59,666 bases of DNA from Dehalococcoidia bacterium (GTDB lineage Bacteria; Chloroflexota; Dehalococcoidia; SZUA-161; SpSt-899), in contig JAQTRE010000005.1 of assembly GCA_028711995.1 (NCBI GenBank), positions 1 through 59,666 of the forward strand, written 5' to 3'. Under the pieces are notes generated by a model. The model made no database searches, was not told the origin of the DNA, and saw only the letters and a list, made by a program, of their open reading frames with translations. The first letter of the stretch is position 1, and every line of letters begins with the position of its first letter. This document shows, piece after piece, positions 53,535 to 59,666 of the stretch. The translations under genes and the position numbers were made by a program.

Positions 53535-54863
53535 ATGGCGAATTGGATGAGCTGGGAAGAGGAATACAAAAGAAAGCTGGTCTCTGCAGAACAGGCGGCC
53601 AGCGTGGTCAAATCCGGGAATTTTGTCTCATTCACCTCCGGCAGGGAGCCACATGCCATTGGGCTGGCCATCGCATCTCGTTTGGGGGAACTGAAGAGTG
53701 TTGTGGTTAATGCTCCAACTCCGGGGTATGATTTCGGATGGTATGAGGAAGGCTGGCAGGATTCCTTCCAGGTGATCATCGGGATGCCCACTGCCACCTG
53801 CCAGGAAGCCATTGATACGGGACGGGTCGACCAGAGTGTGTACGGGCTCATTCCTCTTGACCGGCCACCCGGAAACAGGCAGCCGGATGTTCTCATCACT
53901 GAGGTGTCTCCACCGGATAGAAACGGGTTTTGCAGTTTTGGTGCCTCGTGCTGGAACAAGAAAGAGGAAATCCGGAATGCCAAGATTGCCATCGCAGAGG
54001 TAAATCCAAGTCTCATCAGGCCCTGCGGCGAGGACAACTACATCCACATTTCTGAGATCGACTATTTCGTGGAGCATCGGGCGACCGGCGGGGTTCCCGG
54101 AATGGGCACTCTGGCCGGAAGGGCGATCAAAGCTCCCGAGCCCTATCTGTCAAAGATCTGCGGCTACGTGAATGAAATACTGAAGGATGGCGACACCATT
54201 CAAATTGGCATCGGCCGGACCACTGAACCGCTGGTAAAGATGGGGATGCTCAACGGCAAGCAGGATATCGGATATCACTCCGAGGCGACGCCCCCGGGAA
54301 TTATCACCCTGATACAACAGGGAGTGATAAATGGGAAACGCAAAACCCTTCACCCTGATCTGGCTGTGGTTACCTCGATCGGCGGAAGCACCAGGGCTGA
54401 AATGGAATGGGTTGACAATAATCCTTTGATCCGTTTGGTCACAGTATCTTATCTGGAAGATGTCAGAACCATTGCCGCTCATGATAACATAGTGGCGATT
54501 AACAATGCCCTCATGGTGGACATTCACGGTCAGATCGTGGCCGACAGCCTTGGGCCTCGTGTTATGAGCGCCGCTGGCGGGCAGATACCTTTTGTCATCG
54601 GCGCTCATCTGTCCAAGGGAGGCCATGCCATTACAGTATTGCCGTCTACCGCAGTGAATGGCACTGTATCCCGCATTGTGGTTGCCTTGCCCGAACATAC
54701 AACGGTTACCATACAGAAAAACCTGGCTGATATTATCATTACCGAATATGGGGTCGCTCGATTAAAAGGTAAAACCAGGAAGCAACGAATCGATGCCCTT
54801 ATCAATATTGCCCATCCTCACTTTCGTGCCGACCTGAGAAAACAGGTCAGGCAACTTTTGTAG
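53535..54863 (+). CDS. acetyl-CoA hydrolase/transferase family (4-hydroxybutyrate-type CoA-transferase)
   Basis: A 442-residue protein behind GAAAGGAGCTGACAAGAT. Family features: KLVSAEQAASVVKSGNFVSF, GLIPLDRPPGNRQPDVLITE, VSPPDRNGFCSFG, IQIGIGRTTEPLVKMG, and GYHSEATPPG, where Glu is the expected covalent CoA-binding residue. C-terminal GGHAITVLPSTAVNGTVSRI and IITEYGVARLKGK. It moves CoA from acetyl- or butyryl-CoA to another acid; such enzymes are not related to the CaiB genes elsewhere in the window. It follows the two crotonases on the same strand, so it could activate the acid they act on or release their product. Confidence 0.87.
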   Translation: MANWMSWEEEYKRKLVSAEQAASVVKSGNFVSFTSGREPHAIGLAIASRLGELKSVVVNAPTPGYDFGWYEEGWQDSFQVIIGMPTATCQEAIDTGRVDQSVYGLIPLDRPPGNRQPDVLITEVSPPDRNGFCSFGASCWNKKEEIRNAKIAIAEVNPSLIRPCGEDNYIHISEIDYFVEHRATGGVPGMGTLAGRAIKAPEPYLSKICGYVNEILKDGDTIQIGIGRTTEPLVKMGMLNGKQDIGYHSEATPPGIITLIQQGVINGKRKTLHPDLAVVTSIGGSTRAEMEWVDNNPLIRLVTVSYLEDVRTIAAHDNIVAINNALMVDIHGQIVADSLGPRVMSAAGGQIPFVIGAHLSKGGHAITVLPSTAVNGTVSRIVVALPEHTTVTIQKNLADIIITEYGVARLKGKTRKQRIDALINIAHPHFRADLRKQVRQLL

Positions 54864-54918
54864 CGATGTCTTTTTCGGAAACCAAGCGCGCAATCAAACA
54901 AAGCGGAAGGCAAAGGTT

Positions 54919-55035
54919 GATTTTAGAAATATGGGCCACTCCAAAAGTGAAGGAATCGTCACCATAAAGCTTAATCGGCCCCAGATGTTCAATCCCCTGA
55001 CAACGACAGTAGCTGAAAACGTCGCGAGCCGATAG
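54919..55035 (+). pseudogene. relic of a crotonase N-terminus (second)
   Basis: The plus strand reads RNMGHSKSEGIVTIKLNRPQ, then MFNPLTTTVAENVASR and a stop. YSK-x-EGI-x-TI-x-LNRP-x-x-FNPL is the crotonase start; it parallels the relic at 10502-10637. The remaining gap to 55317 includes a short IS-like stretch (GATCCAAGTCTAACAT, also seen inverted near 50838). Confidence 0.7.
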
Positions 55036-56158
55036 GGTTTGTTTTGGATAATAATAGTAAAGTCTGATATTGCCAGGGGACCTCTGAATAAGTAGTCGAA
55101 AAATATCTTTCAGGTGTCTACACTCTCCAGAATTCTGTTTCAGAATCCCAAATGGGTGGTTTTCATCTTTCCCCCTCTTTTTATGAGGAAATTCTGTGCT
55201 TTTGGGCAGACTGATATGTCCCCGAAAACCGATCCAAGTCTAACATCTGAGATCAAGGGTGCATCATCCCGATCATGGCAGCAACTGCGAGATCCAATAC
55301 TGCAACAGGAGGTTCAGGTGAGTTTTAAGGTAGTCCAGCTTGTTAAGACAGACTTCATGCCCGATTATGCCCAGATATTCAAACAGGCTGGGGTAAATAT
55401 CGAAGTATCTGTCAAAACATGCCGCACTGAGGATGAGTGTATCTCTACTGCCCAAGATGCTGACGCCTTGCTTATCGCCACCATCGTCAATATCCTCTCG
55501 CCACGAGTGCTGAGGGCACTTCCGAAATGCCGTTTTATCCAGAGTATTGGCGTGGGTTATGAAGGAATAGATGTAACAACAGCGACAGAGCAGGGTATTA
55601 TGGTGGCTAACATTCCCGGCTTCAATGCCGAAGAGGTTTCGGACCATACCATGGCTCTTATTCTGGCCTGCACGCGAAAGATCGTCAGCCTGAACGAAGC
55701 GACCAAGGCCGGGAAATGGAACAGTAAGTTTTCAGTCTATATCCTGCGAAATATCTGGCCCGATCTGGCGCGCCTGCGGGGGCAGACACTCGGACTGGTA
55801 GGGTTTGGGGCCATTCCTAAGATGCTGGTACCCAAGGCAAAGGCCTTTGGGATGCGACTGATCACCTATGATCCCTATGCCTCAAAGAGCTTGTGCGATT
55901 CACTAGGGGTGGAAAAGGTGGACGAACTGAACCAACTCCTTGTGGAATCGGATATTGTCTCATTGCACACACCGCTCGATGATCAAACCAGGGGAATGAT
56001 GGGCATGGCGCAGTTTGAGAAGATGAAGCGCAAGGCTTATTTGATTAACACCGCGAGAGGACCTGTCGTCGAAACCCAGGCCCTCTATCAGGCTCTCGTC
56101 AAGGGCTTGATAGCCGGAGCTGCCTTGGATGTCGCTGATCCAGAGCCCCTTAATATGG

Positions 56159-56589
56159 AAGAATAGCCGTATATCGTCTGGACACCTCGATATCGTCGGC
56201 GGATATTTGTAAAGGGAGTAGACCAATATCTGACGGAACTGCTGATGAATCTGGAAGGGCTAGACGATGATATCGAGGTAATAAGGGTCAATGTGCAAGT
56301 CGATCATGTACATATAGTGACCATAATTCCGCCTCGGCTATCGGTGGGAAGTGCAGTCCAGTACATGAAATCGCAGAGCGCGAAAAAGCTGAGAGAACGT
56401 TTTGAGTTCATACGCAAAGCGATAAGTCGAGGCGGGATATGGTCCCGCGGATACTGTGTCTCAACCGTTGGCATGAATGAAGCGATGATCTTAAAGTATG
56501 TGGAACACCAAGAAAGAGAAGACAAGGGACAGTTGAGACTAGAGTTATGACGTCAAGAAGCCGCCGACTCCCGTCGGCGGAGGTTCACT
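56159..56589 (+). mobile_element. IS200/IS605 element with tnpA, left end missing
   Basis: Inserted in the dehydrogenase gene. The right end (hairpin 56561-56580, CCGCCGAC / GTCGGCGG, then GAGGTTCACT) matches the right ends of the three mini-elements at 8.1, 33.8 and 44.3 kb. The left hairpin expected for the family is not found next to the truncated tnpA. Confidence 0.78.
56167..56550 (+). pseudogene. tnpA, Y1 (HUH) transposase, 5'-truncated
   Basis: In frame from 56167: YIVWTPRYRRRIFVKGVDQY, then NVQVDHVHIVTIIPPRLSVG (the HUH metal-binding pair VDHVHI) and GIWSRGYCVSTVGMNEAMIL (catalytic-tyrosine region RGYCVSTVG), ending EDKGQLRLEL. Only the first ~12 residues are missing, and no start codon is present until 56245. 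The tail codons GACAAGGGACAG match the internal GACAAGGGTCAA of the mini-elements, which supports derivation of those from this type of element. Confidence 0.8.
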
Positions 56590-56780
56590 TGGATAACGTC
56601 ATTATCGCAGCCCACAGTGCCGGGGTTTCGCGGACAGCCATCTTCGAGGGGTTCAGAATAGCCGGAGAAGAGCTGATCAATGTACTATTAAAGCATCAAT
56701 GGCCCTCTGGTTTGGTGAATCCACAGGTCAAAGAGAAGTACCGGCAAAAGTGGGGATCAGTAAAGAGGCAGAGCGGTTAA

Positions 56781-57095
56781 TTATTTGATGCAGGATAACC
56801 ACCAGAGGAAACGTGATTTGACTATCCATTCGTAAACAGTGGCATCGGATGGATAATCTCCATAATCCTGTTGAAGCTGGCGTCTGATTGCGTTCTGGCT
56901 CATCCCTTCGTAATACATACTCAACGCCGATGCCACTTCATTAGCTGGCGTCTTCTTCATGTGAAAGCGAGTTCCGTCATCCTTGAATTTTCGGTTGCAA
57001 ACCTTGCACCAGTGTCTTGGCACTCCCTTGTAGTGACCGTACTTAGTTACCGCCGATGAGCCACAATGTGGGCAGGTTATTTTTGTTTCATCCAT
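56781..57095 (-). pseudogene. zinc-ribbon transposase, N-terminal part
   Basis: 104 residues: MDETKITCPHCGSSAVTKYG, HYKGVPRHWCKVCNRKFKDD (C-x2-C and C-x2-C zinc ribbon), then a helix-turn-helix-like part (NEVASALSMYYEGMSQNAIR, YPSDATVYEWIVK). This is the start of IS1/IS6-like or archaeal-type transposases with an InsA-like zinc ribbon. The DDE domain is missing; the end RFLWWLSCIK is off-frame. 57096-57221 shows nothing. Confidence 0.65.
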
Positions 57096-57221
57096 GATTC
57101 ACCCCTCCACAACCATTTAACCAAGAAACCCAAAACCAACCAAATGCGAGCAATACCGAAAAATCCCTCCATTTGACAAGGAACATTCAGCCAGAATGTC
57201 ACATGCCGTCCGGTGTATGGC

Positions 57222-58019
57222 TCATAATGGGCAGTATTTACACTTGCCGGGAACAATTCTCCGCAATCGGATGACCAGTATTTCCTCGTTGACCGCCTCC
57301 ATCTCGCGATCCCGCTCCGACCGCTTTGTGATGATCTCCTGCCACTGCGGCCATTGACATGCCTCTGTCATTAGAGAAGTCAGAAATTCCTTGCATTCTT
57401 GCCCCCCAGCATCTTGCATCACTACACATATCCACTCGTTGTAGCAGATCTCTATCACCCCCGGTTCGACACCTTCTTGTCGAAACTGTGGAGGCTGAAG
57501 TTTTTCTCCGGAGACACAATAGTGTTTGAAGGCGCTGGAGAGGCCATCCCGAATGCCCATCCCCTCGGCTTTGGGCACGTATTTGGCCGTCGGCAAGCCT
57601 TCAACAGCCTTCTTGAAGCTTTGGTCAACCTGCTGTTCCAGTGCCTTCAAGGATTCACTGAGGCGGTCCACCCGATCAATGGATTTCCATAACGGAGACT
57701 TTGGCAGGTGCTCCCGCAACGCCCCCCAAAACGGATCGGCTTTCAGACTGGGGGAGACATGATACCGGCCCACTTCCTTTTGGAGCTTCTCCGAAAAAGA
57801 GATAAGGTCCTTGTGATGGCTCTCCATGGCCTGACGCAGCAGGGCCTGTCTGGATTCGGTGAGGTCTCTTTCCTCCCGGGCCAGCTGAATTTGCTTCCTC
57901 ACGGTACGCGCATCGAATCCATCCCTCTGGGCGATCTTAGGAGGGGATTCCCCCTCCTCTTCGTGACGTCGCAGCCATTCCTGGCGGACGCTGAGCTTAA
58001 CGGCAGGTTTCTTAGCCAA
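57222..58019 (-). CDS. hypothetical protein with N-terminal helix-turn-helix-like segment
   Basis: 265 residues with a TTG start at 58019 behind GGAGGTGG. Not recognised. Residues 8-45 (VRQEWLRRHEEEGESPPKIA, then RDGFDARTVRKQIQLARE) look like a helix-turn-helix that selects DNA. A long charged helical stretch (about 45-130) may be coiled coil. The C-terminal part has several cysteines (HYCVSGEK, EICYNEWICVV, CKYCPL). It has its own consensus promoter (58061-58089) and is divergent from an integrase gene. This suggests a regulator of the mobile element, an inference from position only. Confidence 0.55.
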   Translation of the reverse strand: MAKKPAVKLSVRQEWLRRHEEEGESPPKIAQRDGFDARTVRKQIQLAREERDLTESRQALLRQAMESHHKDLISFSEKLQKEVGRYHVSPSLKADPFWGALREHLPKSPLWKSIDRVDRLSESLKALEQQVDQSFKKAVEGLPTAKYVPKAEGMGIRDGLSSAFKHYCVSGEKLQPPQFRQEGVEPGVIEICYNEWICVVMQDAGGQECKEFLTSLMTEACQWPQWQEIITKRSERDREMEAVNEEILVIRLRRIVPGKCKYCPL

Positions 58020-58060
58020 AGCACCACCTCCTCAAATATCAAAAGTTGTCTTGTATATGT

Positions 58061-58089
58061 ATTATAGTGCGCATATATATGTCTGTCAA
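58061..58089 (-). promoter_or_regulatory. perfect sigma-70 consensus promoter for the 57222-58019 gene
   Basis: On the minus strand, TTGACA (58084-58089) and TATAAT (58061-58066) are separated by exactly 17 bases (58067-58083), about 42 bases before the TTG start codon. No other promoter in the window was found to match so well. The rest of 58090-58437 contains no gene. Confidence 0.75.
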
Positions 58090-58437
58090 GAGCATAAGTA
58101 TGCAGAAGTTATGTCAGTTATATGTTCTAACTGTGTTGACATACGCACGGCTAGATGTTATCCTGCACTCGCAAACCCATGGGGCTTGCTGGTTGAAAGA
58201 CAAGATTTAGGAGGCCCGGAACCAATAATTGACAAAGCTGCTAATGGTGACGATTTTCTGAAGAACGGTTTATGGGTGCCGAACCGGATCGGACTCCCAT
58301 GATCAGTATGGATGGGATTGTGAACTATTCACGGGCTCGTCAGAAAGGGTCCGATGAAACGACGCCGACCGATGGATAATCGGCAATGAAAACGCGATGT
58401 GAACCACTTCCAGAAGGTTTGCCGGGGAGGTAGGCCC

Positions 58438-59136
58438 ATGAAGACTTATCTCGACCAGGAAGAACTGAAACGGCTGGAAAACGAGGCCGACAATCTCAGA
58501 GACCGCTTGCTCATCCGGCTGCTGTGCCGGTTGGGGTGTCGGGTGACCGAGGCCCTGTCAATTCAGGTAAAGGATATCGATGTTGAGCGGGGGATGGTCC
58601 GTATCATCCATCTCAAGTCCAGGACCAAGCTGGCCTGTCCCCGATGCGGGGCCAGGTTGGGAAAGGCGCACAGCTTTTGTCCCAAATGCGGCTCAGGGGT
58701 GGCCGAAGTGCTGGCCAGAGAACAGGAGCATCAGAGGATGAGAAACATCCCTCTCGATTCCGAGACGTTGAGGATGCTGCAAGAATATATCGATCGCGGT
58801 GGCCCCGTGGAGCGAAATGGAAAGTATCTGATCTTCGGCATCGGGCGCGGGCAGGCATGGCGAATCATCAAGCTGTACGCCCAAAAAGCCGGGCTGGGCC
58901 AACTGGTGAACCCGGAAACCGGCAAGGTGCACAACATTTCACCGCACCGACTGCGAGACGCATTTGCGGTGAATGCCGTAAAGCACGACGACAGCGGCGA
59001 TGGTCTCAGAATGCTCCAGGAACATCTCGGGCATTCCAGCTTCAACACGACCCTTCGCTATCGCAAGGTCAGCGGTGATGAGTCGAGGCAGTGGTACGAC
59101 CGATTATGGGGGAAAGATAACTCGGATGGAGCTTAA
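58438..59136 (+). CDS. tyrosine recombinase/integrase with internal zinc ribbon
   Basis: About 232 residues from the ATG at 58438 (MKTYLDQEELKRLENEADNL), behind GGGGAGG. Catalytic residues: Arg in LCRLGCRVTEALSIQVKD, His-x2-Arg in SPHRLRDAFAVNA, His in LQEHLGHSSFNTTLR, and Tyr in LRYRKV. Between the first Arg and the HRLR box lies CPRCGARLGKAHSFCPKCG, a four-cysteine zinc ribbon at about residues 66-84, not usual in this family. The N-terminal core-binding domain is absent (the protein starts at the catalytic domain). It probably acts as element integrase or resolvase. It overlaps the next gene by 11 bases. Confidence 0.85.
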   Translation: MKTYLDQEELKRLENEADNLRDRLLIRLLCRLGCRVTEALSIQVKDIDVERGMVRIIHLKSRTKLACPRCGARLGKAHSFCPKCGSGVAEVLAREQEHQRMRNIPLDSETLRMLQEYIDRGGPVERNGKYLIFGIGRGQAWRIIKLYAQKAGLGQLVNPETGKVHNISPHRLRDAFAVNAVKHDDSGDGLRMLQEHLGHSSFNTTLRYRKVSGDESRQWYDRLWGKDNSDGA

Positions 59137-59666
59137 GCCCACGAAAGGTGGATTTCTTCGCCCCTTTGGCACCGGCTGGTTTACCCGGGAATTCCTCTTG
59201 GGCCGAGCCCCTTACGGTTCACCAAAGATACACCCGGATGCCGGAGCCCCTCAAGCGGATATTTTGACCGCTTATAAGGAAGCCCTTATCAGAACGACGG
59301 CGGAAGACCGGGCCGTCCGGGAGGAGGAACGGCAAGCCAAACGGGAGCACCGCCCCTTCGATCCCGATAATATTGAGGGTCTGGTCGAGAAGCACCTGCA
59401 CCGTATTCCCTATAAATCCACCGGCATGCGGTATCACAGCTTTGTGACCTATTTTGCCACGCTGCAACGGCTGGGATGGGTAGAGGCCACCGGCCGTGAG
59501 GAACCCTCTGCCTTTCAGGACTATTATCCCGGCGCACCACCCCGGAAGTATTTTCGCTTGACCCAGGCGGGCAAGCAAGCCTCAGATGCTGCCTGGAGAA
59601 ATCCCTCAAAAGCCCTCTACCCCCAGTCGGAGGGAACCCCTCAAACCGATAGTCGTGTACTGATTG
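59126..59666 (+). CDS. winged-helix-like protein of the element, runs off the window end
   Basis: An open frame from the ATG at 59126 (MELKPTKGGFLRPFGTGWFT) to the end of the window, at least 180 residues without a stop. It overlaps the integrase stop by 11 bases in the +1 frame, so it is translationally coupled. Near 95-150: YKSTGMRYHSFVTYFATLQR, LGWVEATGREEPSAFQ, PPRKYFRLTQAGKQAS, a pattern like PadR-type winged helices (LEKLGWV...R-x-YFRLT-x-AG). A charged middle region (EEERQAKREHRPFDPDN) may be helical. It could be a recombination-directionality or regulatory partner of the integrase; that is an inference from overlap and position. Confidence 0.65.
   Translation, partial: MELKPTKGGFLRPFGTGWFTREFLLGRAPYGSPKIHPDAGAPQADILTAYKEALIRTTAEDRAVREEERQAKREHRPFDPDNIEGLVEKHLHRIPYKSTGMRYHSFVTYFATLQRLGWVEATGREEPSAFQDYYPGAPPRKYFRLTQAGKQASDAAWRNPSKALYPQSEGTPQTDSRVLI

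Larger units (their letters stand above)
55318..56780 (+). pseudogene. D-2-hydroxyacid dehydrogenase split by an IS200/IS605 element
   Basis: A GTG start at 55318 behind GGAGG (VSFKVVQLVKTDFMPDYAQI). The N-terminal ~280 codons are intact: CRFIQSIGVGYEGIDVTTAT, the Rossmann segment LGLVGFGAIPKMLVPKAK, and NTARG with the binding arginine. They end at DVADPEPLNMEE, with TAG at 56164. The C-terminal exon-like piece resumes at 56589-56780: LDNVIIAAHSAGVSRTAIFE, GEELINVLLKHQWPSGLVNP. The catalytic His (AAHSAG) lies beyond the insertion, so the truncated product cannot be active. A few codons at the junction are missing. It would have belonged to the plus-strand CoA operon. Confidence 0.82.

Noticed and set aside
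58051-58302. 83-codon plus-strand frame before the integrase
   Set aside because: It overlaps the divergent promoter and has no ribosome site or recognisable motif.
1-59666. CRISPR array, tRNA or rRNA genes
   Set aside because: No regularly spaced direct repeats with unique spacers, and no cloverleaf or rRNA core sequence was noticed on either strand; a dedicated covariance search was not possible here.

Overview
The window (59,666 bases) looks like chromosomal DNA of a strictly anaerobic, organic-acid- or aromatic-degrading bacterium. It carries oxygen-sensitive Fe-S enzymes: two 2-hydroxyacyl-CoA dehydratase/benzoyl-CoA reductase-type subunits, a four-subunit 2-oxoacid:ferredoxin oxidoreductase, and Fe-S Old Yellow Enzyme (OYE)-type reductases. 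It also has many CoA-ester enzymes, an MMPL/RND exporter and Lrp and PAS/winged-helix regulators. This gene stock is typical of sediment Dehalococcoidia-like Chloroflexota or anaerobic deltaproteobacteria. The lineage is an inference: no rRNA, tRNA or phylogenetic marker is present.

Layout. (1) 0.1-10.6 kb, minus strand: a decayed beta-oxidation-like region with an iron-sulfur flavoprotein, a PaaG-like crotonase, an Fe-S OYE, two SDR dehydrogenases, a ribbon-helix-helix regulator, and relics of an OYE, a thiolase, crotonases and a dehydratase subunit, cut up by IS debris. (2) 10.7-22.4 kb, minus strand: a near-continuous set of CaiB CoA-transferase, two dehydratase subunits, a D-2-hydroxyacid dehydrogenase (plus a relic copy), a KorDCBA-like oxidoreductase, a nitronate-monooxygenase relic and a BbsEF-like CoA-transferase pair. 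(3) 23-27 kb: an IS pile-up (IS3, IS110, others). (4) 27.1-43.2 kb, minus strand: OYE, an acetone-carboxylase-like trio, an NTF2-like protein, an FAD dehydrogenase, an Fe-S/GltD-like oxidoreductase, an MmgE/PrpD protein and an RND exporter. (5) 43.6-47.1 kb: nested IS elements. (6) 47.1-49.9 kb: divergent PAS-winged-helix and tandem-Lrp regulators. (7) 51.4-56.8 kb, plus strand: two unusual crotonases, a class-I-type CoA-transferase, and a D-2-hydroxyacid dehydrogenase split by an IS200/IS605 element. (8) 56.8-59.7 kb: start of an integrase-bearing element.

How the genes may work together. Region 2 contains every step except the ATPase activator of a 2-oxoacid -> 2-hydroxyacid -> 2-hydroxyacyl-CoA -> 2-enoyl-CoA route, with the ferredoxin oxidoreductase as an oxidative branch. 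Crotonases, SDRs and OYEs would process the enoyl-CoA. Region 4 looks like ATP-dependent carboxylation of a ketone followed by redox steps. Substrates cannot be read from sequence.

The most unusual structural signal is a family of ~123-bp palindrome-ended elements (8.1, 33.8 and 44.3 kb). Their right end is the same as that of a tnpA-bearing IS200/IS605 element at 56.2 kb. Two copies adjoin the same left-flank hexamer TTACTC, and an unoccupied homolog of one insertion site lies at 50.44 kb. Many small coding relics, most too short for gene callers, show that whole gene families in this window were duplicated and then eroded.
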